Shown: in pieces, positions 27,489-36,591 of the stretch | Numbering within the stretch: the stretch's first letter is position 1 | Layout: the number at the start of each line of letters is the position of its first letter | NCBI GenBank assembly: GCA_020725335.1 | Contig: DYFF01000007.1 | Coordinates: 124,001-188,000, forward strand | DNA: 64,000 nt | Direction of reading: 5' to 3' | Source: Thermodesulfovibrio sp. | GTDB taxonomy: Bacteria; Nitrospirota; Thermodesulfovibrionia; Thermodesulfovibrionales; Thermodesulfovibrionaceae | Program-made: the position numbers and the translations under genes | Notes under the pieces: generated by a model | Database searches by the model: none | What the model was told of the DNA's origin: nothing | Seen by the model: only the letters and a program-made list of their open reading frames with translations

Positions 27489-29075
27489 TTAATTATACCA
27501 GTCTATTCTATTTTTTGGCACATACCAATGTATATAGTTATGCCATATTCCAACTGGAGCAGGTTCTATGCCTTTTATTCTTTTGTTAACCGCGATTATT
27601 GTGTCAGGTACATAAAGAAATGTATACGGCTGGTCTTCAGCAATTATTTCATGAACTTTCCAGTATAGTTTTTTTCTTTGTTCTCTGTTAAGAATTTCTC
27701 TTGCCTTCTCAATAAGATTATCTACTTCATGATTACTATAACTTACAAAGTTAAATTCTCCTGGTCGCGTTTTTGATGAATGAAAAATATCAAATAAGTC
27801 AGGATCACGAGATAAAGACCAACCAAGTAAAACTGCTTGAAACTGTCTTTTAGTAACAAGTTCAAGAAAGCTTTGCCATTCAAGCACTCTTATATTGAGC
27901 TCAATACCGATTTTCTTCAATTGTTCTTTTATAATTTGAGCTGTTTTGAGCCTTGCCTCATTACCTTGATTTAGAAGTAGAATGAAAGAAAAAATTTTTC
28001 CATCTTTAGTTAAAATTCCCCTATCATTTTCCTTCCAGCCAAGTTCTGAAAGAATTTTTTTTGCCTTTTCAGGAGAATATTCAAAATCTTTTACTTCAGG
28101 ATTAAAAGCCCATGAAGAAGGAGGGAAGGGACCTGTACATGGGGTTCCATATCCGAGCAGAACACCTTCGATTATTTCTTTTTTATTTATTGCATGAGCA
28201 ATTGCCTGTCGTACTCTTTTGTCGGAGAAAAGAGGGTTTTTTAAATTATAGCCTATGTAGGTATAACCGAAGGATGGATATCTGTAAACATTAAAATATT
28301 TTTTGAAATCTGACTTTTGTCCGTAATATTTAAATTGAGCAGGAGCAAGTCCCATAAAATCTATTCCACCAAATCTTAATTCAAGAAACATTGTTGAGGG
28401 GTCAGGGATAATTCGGGAGATGAATTTCTCAAAAAAAGGTATTCCTTCAAAATAGGCTTCATTTCTGTTGAGAATTATCCGCTGGCCTGTGACCCATTCT
28501 TTTAATTTGAAAGGACCGGTGCCAATAGGGTTTCTGTTAAGTGGAGAGTTAAATAGTTCTTTTCCTTCAAGAAGATGCTTTGGTAATATTCCCATTCCCC
28601 ATGATTCTAAAGCAGGAGCAAAGGGCTTTTCATATATTACTTTGATAGTATATCTGTCAAGAGCTCTTACTTCTTTAACAGGACCATAATTACTGCTGTA
28701 GGGTGTAGGATTTTTAGGGTCAGTGAGTACTGTATAAGTAAATATCACATCATCAGCTGTAAATTCTATTCCATCATGCCATTTTACACCTTTTCTCAAA
28801 TAAAAGATAATTTCTTTACCATCTTTTGATATACTCCAATTCTCTGCTAAGTCACCAATGATGTTCAAATTTTTATCATACTTTGTAAGTCCATTAAAAA
28901 TTCTACCACTGATATCTGCACTTGCGCTGTCCGATGCAAAAAGGGGAAGAAGTCTTTTTGCATCAGCAGAAGAAGCACCTGTAAGGGAAAAAGGTTCTTT
29001 TATATCTGGTGCTTTCTGGCAGGAGGTAATGAGTAAAACAATAAACAGAAGTAATCTGCCATATTTTTTTAACAT
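27489..29075 (-). CDS. Oligopeptide-type ABC substrate-binding lipoprotein (SBP family 5)
   Basis: 528 aa. The lipobox LITSCQK puts the lipidated cysteine at about residue 19. The body is an SBP_bac_5 fold with ISGRIFNGLTKYD, WSISKDGKEIIFYLRKGVKWHDG, FTADDVIFTY, RNPIGTGPFKL and KRVRQAIAHAINKKEI in family order. Such proteins bring peptides, nickel or other small solutes to an ABC importer. No matching permease or ATPase gene is in the window, so it works with proteins encoded elsewhere. The ATG abuts the secG stop codon with no gap, which implies co-transcription. Confidence 0.92.
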   Translation of the reverse strand: MLKKYGRLLLFIVLLITSCQKAPDIKEPFSLTGASSADAKRLLPLFASDSASADISGRIFNGLTKYDKNLNIIGDLAENWSISKDGKEIIFYLRKGVKWHDGIEFTADDVIFTYTVLTDPKNPTPYSSNYGPVKEVRALDRYTIKVIYEKPFAPALESWGMGILPKHLLEGKELFNSPLNRNPIGTGPFKLKEWVTGQRIILNRNEAYFEGIPFFEKFISRIIPDPSTMFLELRFGGIDFMGLAPAQFKYYGQKSDFKKYFNVYRYPSFGYTYIGYNLKNPLFSDKRVRQAIAHAINKKEIIEGVLLGYGTPCTGPFPPSSWAFNPEVKDFEYSPEKAKKILSELGWKENDRGILTKDGKIFSFILLLNQGNEARLKTAQIIKEQLKKIGIELNIRVLEWQSFLELVTKRQFQAVLLGWSLSRDPDLFDIFHSSKTRPGEFNFVSYSNHEVDNLIEKAREILNREQRKKLYWKVHEIIAEDQPYTFLYVPDTIIAVNKRIKGIEPAPVGIWHNYIHWYVPKNRIDWYN

Positions 29076-29390
29076 TTATTTTTGCTGAGGTTGTTCTCCT
29101 GCTGGAGGTTGAACTGGTTGAGTTTGAACAGGAACATTTACATCTGATACAACTGATTTACTTCTTGTAGTTATATATGTCAAAAAGAATGAGGAAAGCA
29201 TAAATAAAACCGCCACAATTGTTGCTACTTTATTAAGAAAAGTAGCTGCTCCTCTTGGTCCGAAGAGAGTTTGTGAGGAACCACCTCCAAAAGCAGCTCC
29301 AAGCTCTGCTCCTTTACCTCTGTGTAACAATACAACAGCAATCATTACAAAACAAAGAATTATGTGAAATACTAAAAGTAAAGTTTTCAT
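29076..29390 (-). CDS. secG: Protein translocase subunit SecG
   Basis: 104-aa auxiliary subunit of the SecYEG channel. Two transmembrane helices (about 2-22 and 49-71) flank the conserved cytoplasmic loop HRGKGAELGAAFGGGSSQTLFG. The tail is proline/glutamine-rich. Linkage tpiA-secG, common in bacteria, is kept: tpiA ends 21 bases upstream. A GGAGG site lies before the ATG. Confidence 0.97.
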   Translation of the reverse strand: MKTLLLVFHIILCFVMIAVVLLHRGKGAELGAAFGGGSSQTLFGPRGAATFLNKVATIVAVLFMLSSFFLTYITTRSKSVVSDVNVPVQTQPVQPPAGEQPQQK

Positions 29391-29411
29391 TATTTCCTCC
29401 TTACTATATGT

Positions 29412-30158
29412 TTATTCATCATATTTTACAATTTTTGCAAACTTTACAGGGTCTAAGCTTGCCCCACCGACGAGAACTCCGTCAACATTTTCAATTTCAA
29501 TAATTGACTTGATGTTTTCAGGAGTAACACTTCCACCGTAGAGTATTCTAATTTCATTAGCTATTTCCCCATAGATTTTTATAAGCTGATCCCTTATGAA
29601 CAAATGTGATTCTCTAATTTGATCTTCAGAGGCTACAACTCCTGTTCCAATTGCCCAGACAGGCTCATAGGCAACAGTTAATGCCTCGGGAGAATATACG
29701 TTTTCTAAACCCTTTATTAGTTGGGTATTTAAAATTGTCGTTGTTTTGTTATTCTGTCTTTCTTCTAATGTCTCACCAATACAGAATATAACTTTTAATT
29801 CTTCTTTAACGCAGGCACGAATTTTTTTATTCACAATTTCATCGGTTTCATAGAAATACTTTCTTCTTTCAGAATGCCCGATTATTACATATTCAACTCC
29901 TGCATCTTTAAGCATGGCCGGAGATACTTCACCTGTGTATGCTCCTTTATTTTCATAGAACGCATTCTGTGCACAGAGTTTTATGTTAGTGTCTATAAGG
30001 AATTTTCTAAGATTTTCGAGGCATATAAATGTTGGAGCAATTCCAATCTCTCTTTCTCTTGTTTTATGAATAAGAGGGATAAATTTATCAATGAAAGCAA
30101 GAGCTTCCTTCAATGTTTTATGCATTTTCCAGTTGGCGACTATAAATTTCTTTTGCAT
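29412..30158 (-). CDS. tpiA: Triosephosphate isomerase
   Basis: 248-aa TIM barrel interconverting dihydroxyacetone phosphate and glyceraldehyde 3-phosphate. VANWKMHKT holds the catalytic Lys, YVIIGHSERR the electrophilic His, and VAYEPVWAIGTG the catalytic Glu and the flexible loop; ILYGGSVTPEN binds phosphate. It is the first gene of a leftward run through secG, the binding lipoprotein, lolA, pdxA, the OYE gene, gatA and gatB. No ribosome site precedes the ATG, and a TAAACT hexamer lies 8 bases upstream. Confidence 0.99.
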   Translation of the reverse strand: MQKKFIVANWKMHKTLKEALAFIDKFIPLIHKTREREIGIAPTFICLENLRKFLIDTNIKLCAQNAFYENKGAYTGEVSPAMLKDAGVEYVIIGHSERRKYFYETDEIVNKKIRACVKEELKVIFCIGETLEERQNNKTTTILNTQLIKGLENVYSPEALTVAYEPVWAIGTGVVASEDQIRESHLFIRDQLIKIYGEIANEIRILYGGSVTPENIKSIIEIENVDGVLVGGASLDPVKFAKIVKYDE

Positions 30159-30166
30159 AATTAAAC

Positions 30167-30196
30167 AGTTTAATTAAAAAAAGAACTTTTAGTCAA
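30167..30196 (-). promoter_or_regulatory. tpiA promoter, probably leaderless
   Basis: On the minus strand TTGACT (30196-30191), an 18-base spacer and TAAACT (30172-30167), then 8 bases to the tpiA ATG. There is no Shine-Dalgarno sequence between. Confidence 0.5.
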
Positions 30197-30328
30197 ATTT
30201 AGAATTATTAAGTTTCAAAAAATCCTTTTATCTATAAATATTTATTTGATTACAACTTTATACATAAGTAATGTTAAATGAAGTTCATCAAATCTAAAAA
30301 GCCGTTTCCAAAACGTAAAATAATTTAT

Positions 30329-30337
30329 TGTTATAAT
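30329..30337 (+). promoter_or_regulatory. miaB extended -10, probably leaderless
   Basis: TGTTATAAT (30329-30337) is a perfect extended -10 (TG, one base, TATAAT). Only 7 bases separate it from the miaB ATG at 30345, so transcription should begin at or next to the start codon. No good -35 is seen, as is usual with extended -10 promoters. Confidence 0.6.
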
Positions 30338-30344
30338 AAAGTAT

Positions 30345-31634
30345 ATGCAGGGTAGAGGAGTTTACATAAAAACTTTTGGCTGTCAGATGAATGAACATGA
30401 TTCTGAAAAGATGTTAGGTATTTTATCTTCAAAGGGTTTTATAGAAGTAGACGAACCCAAAAAGGCTGATATTATAATTTTCAATACCTGTGCGATAAGA
30501 GAAAAGGCAGAACAAAAGTTTTTAAGTAGTTTAGGAAAAATCAAATATTTAAAAAAGAAAAAACCAAAACTTAAAGTTATAGTTGCAGGATGTTCTGCTC
30601 AAATTCAGGGACAAGCTTTGCTAAACAGAATACACTTTATAGATTATATAATTGGGCCAGATAATATAGATAAAATTGAAACAATAGTTGACAATACCGA
30701 TGAAACAAAACAGATTATTTTAGATGAAAATCCTTTTATTCATTTGATAGATTTCCCAGCCTTAAGACAAAATAAAGTTAAGGCATGGGTCAATATAATT
30801 TATGGTTGTGATAATTTCTGTACCTACTGTATTGTTCCCTTCTCAAGAGGTAAAGAAAGAAGCAGACCTGCAGAAAATATTTTGAAAGAAATAAAAATGT
30901 TAGGGGAAATGGGATATAAAGAAGTTACTCTCCTTGGACAAAATGTTAATTCTTATAGAGATCAAGATACTGATTTCCCTAAATTACTTGAAAGAATTAA
31001 CAAAATTAAGGGCATTGAAAGAATTAGATTTGTTACTTCCCATCCTAAGGATTTATCTGAAAGATTAATAAATGTGATGAGGAATTGTGATAAAGTTTGT
31101 GAACATATTCATCTTCCTCTGCAAGCTGGGTCAGATAAAATTTTGAAATTGATGAATCGAAAATATACATTTGATGAATATTTAGATAAAATTTACCTTC
31201 TGAGGGAAAAAATACCTAATATCTCAATAACAACAGACATTATTGTTGGATTTCCTCAAGAAGAAGATGAAGATTTTGAAAAAACCGTTTATGCATTAAA
31301 TAAAATTCAATTTGATGGAATTTTTGCATTTAAATTTTCTCCGAGGCCAAAATCGCCAGCTTTGAAACTTAAAGGACATGTCTCTGATGCTGTTAAATCT
31401 GAAAGGTTAACAAAAATATTAAAAATTCAAGATGAAATTACAGAGACAAAAAATAAAGATTATGAAGAAACTATTCAAGAAGTGTTAATTGAAGATAAAA
31501 ACGAAGAAGGTGTTATTGGGAGGACAAGAACAAACAAAATTGTAAAAATATGTTCAAACATACCTATAGGAGAAAGTGTCAAGGTAAAAATCTTAAAGGC
31601 ATTTAGACACTCTTTAAGTGGAGAAATATTATAA
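30345..31634 (+). CDS. miaB: tRNA-2-methylthio-N6-dimethylallyladenosine synthase
   Basis: Radical-SAM methylthiotransferase that adds a 2-methylthio group to i6A37 of tRNA. The N-terminal UPF0004 domain has cluster cysteines in FGCQMNEHDS, NTCAIREKA and AGCSAQ. The radical-SAM cluster is CDNFCTYCIVPFSRG, and a TRAM domain ends the 429-aa chain. GCQMNEHDSE is diagnostic of MiaB over MtaB and RimO. mtaB follows 2 bases on, so two position-37 tRNA modifiers share an operon. Its start has no ribosome site, and an extended -10 lies 7 bases upstream. Confidence 0.97.
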   Translation: MQGRGVYIKTFGCQMNEHDSEKMLGILSSKGFIEVDEPKKADIIIFNTCAIREKAEQKFLSSLGKIKYLKKKKPKLKVIVAGCSAQIQGQALLNRIHFIDYIIGPDNIDKIETIVDNTDETKQIILDENPFIHLIDFPALRQNKVKAWVNIIYGCDNFCTYCIVPFSRGKERSRPAENILKEIKMLGEMGYKEVTLLGQNVNSYRDQDTDFPKLLERINKIKGIERIRFVTSHPKDLSERLINVMRNCDKVCEHIHLPLQAGSDKILKLMNRKYTFDEYLDKIYLLREKIPNISITTDIIVGFPQEEDEDFEKTVYALNKIQFDGIFAFKFSPRPKSPALKLKGHVSDAVKSERLTKILKIQDEITETKNKDYEETIQEVLIEDKNEEGVIGRTRTNKIVKICSNIPIGESVKVKILKAFRHSLSGEIL

Positions 31635-31636
31635 TA

Positions 31637-32854
31637 ATGACAATTTGTTTTATTACCTATGGCTGTAGAGTCAACCAGGCAGAAGCTCAAAAGTGGGAAT
31701 TAATTCTAAGATCCTATGGTTATAAAGTTACCGATAAAAAAGAGGATGCTGATATATGGATAATAAATACCTGTGCAGTTACTAAAAAAGCTGAAGTTCA
31801 ATCAAAAAGAATAATTAAGAAAGCTGAAGAATTAGGAATTAAAGCTATAGTTACCGGATGTTATGTCACTCTTGTAAATGTTGATGACGATAATAAAATA
31901 AAAATCTTTCCAAATATTAATAAAGACAATATTATCAAAGAGTTTAACCCAATTAATAGAAGTAATAATTTAAAAATCTCAAGACATAGAGCAATCATTA
32001 AAATACAAGATGGTTGTGACCATTTCTGCTCTTATTGCATCGTTCCCTATTTAAGAGGTAAACCTCATAGTATCTCACTAGATGAAATTATTAAAGAAAT
32101 AAATCAATATGAAGAAATGGGTATAAAAGAAATAGTTTTAAGTGGAATTAATTTAGGGCTTTACGGAAAAGATTTAAATTGTCAATTGAATATAAATATT
32201 TTACTTAGGGAAATATTAGAAAAAACCATTATTTCAAAAATAAGGTTAAGTTCAATTGAAATATATCATATAGATGAAGAATTTTTAGAAATAATAGGAG
32301 ACCAAAGAATATGTAAACATCTTCATATACCTCTTCAACATGGTAGTGATAGAGTATTAAAATTTATGAATAGGCATTATGATACAAGGACTTATAAAAC
32401 AATTTTTAATAAAATAGTTGATAAATATCCAAATATTTCAATAGGAACGGACATTATTGTAGGATATCCTATGGAAACAGAAAGAGATTTTGAGCAAACC
32501 CTAAAATTCATTGAAGAGTTAGAATTTTCATATTTACATGTTTTTAGTTATTCATCAAGACCTTTAACAGAAGCCTCTAAATGTAAAGAACAAGTCTCAG
32601 AAAATGTAAAAAGATTAAGATCGGAAATTTTAATAGATATAGGGAAAAAATTAAAAGAAAAATATATTAAAAGATTTATTGGCTCAAAGCTTGATATGGT
32701 TGTGGAAAGCAAAAAGTTAGGTTATCTTGCTGGAACTTCAGATAATTATATTAAATGCATTGTAAAAGATGACAAAATACAACCAGGTTCTTTAATAAAA
32801 ATCATTATTAATAACATTGAGGGGTTAACTGCTTTTGGAAGTGTAGTTAATTAA
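31637..32854 (+). CDS. mtaB: tRNA t6A37 methylthiotransferase
   Basis: 405-aa radical-SAM methylthiotransferase. CRVNQAEAQKWE, NTCAVTKKAEVQSKR and TGCYV mark the first cluster domain and CDHFCSYCIVPYLRG the radical-SAM cluster. CRxNQAE and CAVTxxAExxSR are typical of MtaB (YqeV), which makes ms2t6A at tRNA position 37, and not of RimO or MiaB. It follows miaB directly. A TrmO-family protein at 7.9 kb may act on the same t6A37 nucleoside. Confidence 0.92.
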   Translation: MTICFITYGCRVNQAEAQKWELILRSYGYKVTDKKEDADIWIINTCAVTKKAEVQSKRIIKKAEELGIKAIVTGCYVTLVNVDDDNKIKIFPNINKDNIIKEFNPINRSNNLKISRHRAIIKIQDGCDHFCSYCIVPYLRGKPHSISLDEIIKEINQYEEMGIKEIVLSGINLGLYGKDLNCQLNINILLREILEKTIISKIRLSSIEIYHIDEEFLEIIGDQRICKHLHIPLQHGSDRVLKFMNRHYDTRTYKTIFNKIVDKYPNISIGTDIIVGYPMETERDFEQTLKFIEELEFSYLHVFSYSSRPLTEASKCKEQVSENVKRLRSEILIDIGKKLKEKYIKRFIGSKLDMVVESKKLGYLAGTSDNYIKCIVKDDKIQPGSLIKIIINNIEGLTAFGSVVN

Positions 32855-33088
32855 TTAAAAACCTCAGAAAACATTTAAAGATATATCTTGCCTATTTATA
32901 AGTCAATATAAAAATTGTCTATAAATCTTAAGGAGTTTAAATTAATCTAAACATCACATTAAACATTTTTTCAACATTTTATAATGAACATCATAATGTC
33001 TGATAATGTATATTATGTTAAATTTTATAATATATTTATTCTAATTATTCTCTTCTGATGTTAATATGATATACTTAATTTATTATAT

Positions 33089-33198
33089 GGGCTGTTGAGT
33101 TAAGATGCTTATGAGAAATTTTTGTACGAGTGTAAGTGCTGAAAATAACAGATTACAGATGATTGATTGTCAAGAATCTGTAAATTTTTGAACAGTCT
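33089..33198 (+). promoter_or_regulatory. Possible structured leader before proS
   Basis: The 369-base gap between mtaB and proS is very AT-rich. Its last third can close a long-range helix, GGGCTGTT (33089-33096) with AACAGTCT (33191-33198; two G-U pairs), around a hairpin ACAGATT (33148-33154) / AATCTGT (33175-33181). AAGGAGGT follows before the proS ATG. I recognise no known class, including T-boxes (no T-box sequence is seen). Further upstream, ATAATGTATATTAT near 33015 is a small near-palindrome; otherwise I see nothing. Confidence 0.35.
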
Positions 33199-33223
33199 TA
33201 TATTATATTAAGGAGGTTTGTAG

Positions 33224-34936
33224 ATGAGATATACCAATCTTTTTATACCTACTCTTAGAGAAACACCTTCTGGAGTTAATGCAATATCCCATATTTTAAT
33301 GCTTAAGGCAGGTTATGTAAGACAATTAGCTGCTGGTTTGTTTATTTTTCTTCCTCTCGGATGGAGAGTTCTTAATAAAATAAATAATATATTAAAAGAG
33401 GAAATGGAGAAAATCGGTGCTCAAGAAATTTCAATGCCCATACTCCACCCTGCTGACATATGGCAACAGACGGGAAGATGGTACACCATAAAAGAAGAGA
33501 TGTTCAGATTAAAAGACCGAACAGGAAGAGATATGTGTCTTGGAATGACCCATGAAGAAATAATGGCATGGATAGCTTCCAAAGAAATAAAATCATATAG
33601 ACAATTACCGCAGGTATGGTATCAAATTCAGACAAAACTAAGAGACGAAGCAAGACCCAGAGGCGGAATTTTAAGAACTCGTGAATTCATCATGAAAGAC
33701 AGTTATAGTTTCGATGCAGATGAAGAAGGACTTAATAAAAATTATAAACTTCATGAACAAGCCTATCATAAAATTTTTTCAAGATGCGGGCTAAAATATT
33801 ATCAAGTTGAATCTGATCCTGGCATTATGGGTGACATGGAATCTCATGAATTTATGGCTCCTACTTCAGCTGGTGAAGATGATATTGTACTTTGTGATAA
33901 TTGTGGTTATGCTGCCAATATTGAAGTTGCGAAAAGTATTATAAAATCACCAGATTTAATTGAAATGAAATTCAACGAAATATATACCCCTGGGAAAAAA
34001 ACGATTAAAGAAGTTTCTGAATTTATTGGCTTTGATGAGAGATATTTCATTAAAAGCTTACTTGTTATCACGGAAAAAGAACCAGTCTTAGTTTTAATCA
34101 GGGGAGATCAAGAGATTAATGAAAAGAAATTAGAGAGATTAATTGGAGATTTTACTTTTGCAACCCTTGAAGAAGCCTTGAAAATTACAGGTACAGAAAT
34201 AGGCTTTATAGGACCTGTTGGTCAAAAAATAAAAATCATCGCAGATTTATCAATTGACAAAAATTTATTTTATATATCTGGTGCAAATAAAGTAGACTAT
34301 CACATTCAGGGTATTCAACCCTCAAAACATTTCAAGGCTCAATGGGCTGATATAAGAAAAGTCAAAGAAAATGAGTACTGTCCAAAATGTGAAGGCATTC
34401 TTAAAATTGAAAAAGCTATCGAAGTGGGCAATATTTTTAAATTAGGAACAAAATATACTATACCCTTAAATGCAATATTTTTAGATAAAAATGGAAAAGA
34501 AAAACCTATTATAATGGGTAGTTATGGAATAGGCCCTGCAAGAGTAGCGGCCGCTGCTATTGAACAAAATTATGATGAAAATGGAATCATATGGCCTAAA
34601 AGTATTGCTCCTTTCGATATTGAAATTATTCCATTAAATGTTACAGATCAAAAAACTTTAAAAATTGCTGAAGATTTATATCAAAAGATATCTGAAATTT
34701 ATAATAGTTTTGCCGATAGACACATGGAGGTTTTGTTAGACGATAGGCAGGAAAGGCCAGGCGTTAAATTTAAGGATGCGGATTTGATAGGAATACCGAT
34801 CCAGGTCATAATAGGCGAAAAAAACTTGAAAAATAATAAAGTAGAAATTAAAAAAAGAAGAACTAAAGAGAGTAAGATTGTATCTATAAATAAAGCTATT
34901 GTAGAAATTATAAATTCTTATTATGAAACCTACTGA
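33224..34936 (+). CDS. proS: Prolyl-tRNA synthetase, bacterial type
   Basis: 570-aa class II aminoacyl-tRNA synthetase. Motif 1 lies around LPLGWRVLNKI, motif 2 at QVWYQIQTKLRDEARPRGGILRTREF and motif 3 at GSYGIGPARVAAAAIEQ. A long insertion (about 225-405) between motifs 2 and 3 is the Ala-tRNA(Pro) editing domain of bacterial-type enzymes, and the anticodon-binding domain ends the chain. AAGGAGG precedes the ATG. The end overlaps the Ppx-like gene by 14 bases, so the operon continues. Confidence 0.98.
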   Translation: MRYTNLFIPTLRETPSGVNAISHILMLKAGYVRQLAAGLFIFLPLGWRVLNKINNILKEEMEKIGAQEISMPILHPADIWQQTGRWYTIKEEMFRLKDRTGRDMCLGMTHEEIMAWIASKEIKSYRQLPQVWYQIQTKLRDEARPRGGILRTREFIMKDSYSFDADEEGLNKNYKLHEQAYHKIFSRCGLKYYQVESDPGIMGDMESHEFMAPTSAGEDDIVLCDNCGYAANIEVAKSIIKSPDLIEMKFNEIYTPGKKTIKEVSEFIGFDERYFIKSLLVITEKEPVLVLIRGDQEINEKKLERLIGDFTFATLEEALKITGTEIGFIGPVGQKIKIIADLSIDKNLFYISGANKVDYHIQGIQPSKHFKAQWADIRKVKENEYCPKCEGILKIEKAIEVGNIFKLGTKYTIPLNAIFLDKNGKEKPIIMGSYGIGPARVAAAAIEQNYDENGIIWPKSIAPFDIEIIPLNVTDQKTLKIAEDLYQKISEIYNSFADRHMEVLLDDRQERPGVKFKDADLIGIPIQVIIGEKNLKNNKVEIKKRRTKESKIVSINKAIVEIINSYYETY

Positions 34937-35840
34937 AAATATCTCAGTAATTGAAATAGGAAGTAACACAATAAGACTTTTAATTGGCAATTTAAAATAC
35001 GGTAAAGTTAATAGACTTTATTCTGATCGAGTAGTCACAAGACTCGGCAATAATTTGATAAATACAAAACGATTAAATTCAGAATCTATAAATAAATCAA
35101 TAGAAACAATTTATAAATTTAAAGTATTATCTGAAAATTATCAATCTGATATTTTAATCCCTGTCGGAACAAGTGTTTTAAGAGAAGCAAAAGATAGCCT
35201 TTTTTTTTGTAAGGAAGTATTCAGGCTAACAGGTTTAAAAATTAAGATATTAACTGGCAATGAAGAAGCATTTTATACGTTAGAAGGGATTCGGGCAGGA
35301 TTACCAGAATATTATGACTTTATTGCAATAGATATAGGCGGCGGTAGCACAGAATGGGTATATGAAAAAAATAATACTATTTTTAAAGGAAGCATAAATA
35401 TTGGCATATTAAAATTGAGATTTAAGTTAAACACAACTCGTTTATTAGATAATAATATTAAAAATTATTTAGATGAAATTATATCCCATAACATTCCAAA
35501 GGTAAATTTTAAATATATTATTGCTACAGGAGGCATTTCAGTTACTATCGGCATGATTCATCTAAAATCAGACAATTATATCCCTGAAATAATTCACGGT
35601 CAGAGAATTTCAAGAAATAAACTTAAACAAATAGTTAAGAAAATATTGGAAACACCTTATGAAAAAATAAAAAATATTCGAGGAATTCCTTCAGATAGAA
35701 TTGACCTAATAATTCCAGGAGCTATTATTCTTGAGTCATTATTAGAACATTTTAATTCGGATTATATAGTGATTAGTGATTATGGTTTTATAGAAGGAAT
35801 AATGAAAAATTATAAAAATTTTGTTATAATGAATGATTAA
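34923..35840 (+). CDS. Ppx/GppA-type exopolyphosphatase
   Basis: 305 aa with the actin/Hsp70-like nucleotide-binding fold. SVIEIGSNTIRLLIG (about 8-22) binds phosphate, FIAIDIGGGSTEWVY the second phosphate loop, and IIATGGISVTIGMI the adenosine motif. This is the short form (about 300 aa) lacking the HD-like C-terminal domain of E. coli Ppx. It should hydrolyse polyphosphate or pppGpp; which one cannot be told. It overlaps proS by 14 bases and the next gene by 8, so it is embedded in the operon. Confidence 0.9.
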   Translation: MKPTENISVIEIGSNTIRLLIGNLKYGKVNRLYSDRVVTRLGNNLINTKRLNSESINKSIETIYKFKVLSENYQSDILIPVGTSVLREAKDSLFFCKEVFRLTGLKIKILTGNEEAFYTLEGIRAGLPEYYDFIAIDIGGGSTEWVYEKNNTIFKGSINIGILKLRFKLNTTRLLDNNIKNYLDEIISHNIPKVNFKYIIATGGISVTIGMIHLKSDNYIPEIIHGQRISRNKLKQIVKKILETPYEKIKNIRGIPSDRIDLIIPGAIILESLLEHFNSDYIVISDYGFIEGIMKNYKNFVIMND

Positions 35841-36591
35841 GAACATGAAAAAAGTATTTTCAAAACCTCAATCATTAAAAAAAGTACCCTTTAGATATTG
35901 TCCTGGATGCGGGCATAGTATTGCCCACCGCTTAATTTGTGAAGTTATAGATCACCTTGGAATAAAAAGTAAAACAATAGGAATTGCTCCTGTTGGTTGC
36001 GCTGTCTTTGCATATGATTATTTTGATTTAGATATATTAGAAATTCCTCATGGAAGACCACCAGCAGCAGCAACTGGTATGAAAAGAGCTTGCCCAGACA
36101 AAATAATCTTTACTTATCAAGGAGATGGAGACCTTGCGGCAATTGGAACAGCTGAAATAATTCATGCAGCTAATAGAGGAGAAAATATTTCTATATTTTT
36201 TATAAACAATGCAAATTACGGAATGACAGGTGGACAGATGGCACCTACAACTTTAATTGGTCAGAAGACATCAACAACACCATCTGGAAGAACAATAGAA
36301 AATGCTGGGTATCCAATGCGCGTTTCAGAATTACTTGCTTCTTTGGATGGTACTTCATTTATTGCCAGAGGGTCTCTTGATAGTTATAAAAATATCATGA
36401 TAACTAAAAAATATATTGAAAAAGCATTTAAATACCAAATTGAAAATAAAGGTTTTACCTTTGTTGAGATGTTATCACCCTGCCCTACTGATTGGGGCAT
36501 GACGCCTGAGGCCTCTTTAAAATGGTTAAGAGAAAACATGATAAAAGAGTTTAAATTAGGAGTGATAAAAGATAAATGGAATACAAAATAA
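35833..36591 (+). CDS. 2-oxoacid:ferredoxin oxidoreductase beta subunit, Vor-like
   Basis: 252-aa TPP-binding beta subunit. FRYCPGCGHSIAHR at the start gives the conserved CPGCGH, and YQGDGDLAAIGTAEIIHAANRGENISIFFINNANYGMTGGQ is cut by the TPP-Mg motif GDGD...N-NYGMTGGQ. The overall pattern and the LEIPHGRPPAAATGMKRA segment are most like 2-oxoisovalerate oxidoreductases, but substrate cannot be fixed from sequence. The gamma subunit follows with a 16-base overlap. No alpha subunit or ferredoxin subunit gene is next to the pair, which is unusual. Confidence 0.88.
   Translation: MIKNMKKVFSKPQSLKKVPFRYCPGCGHSIAHRLICEVIDHLGIKSKTIGIAPVGCAVFAYDYFDLDILEIPHGRPPAAATGMKRACPDKIIFTYQGDGDLAAIGTAEIIHAANRGENISIFFINNANYGMTGGQMAPTTLIGQKTSTTPSGRTIENAGYPMRVSELLASLDGTSFIARGSLDSYKNIMITKKYIEKAFKYQIENKGFTFVEMLSPCPTDWGMTPEASLKWLRENMIKEFKLGVIKDKWNTK

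Noticed and set aside
33089-33223. T-box riboswitch before proS
   Set aside because: No conserved T-box sequence and no terminator hairpin with a T run could be found in the gap.
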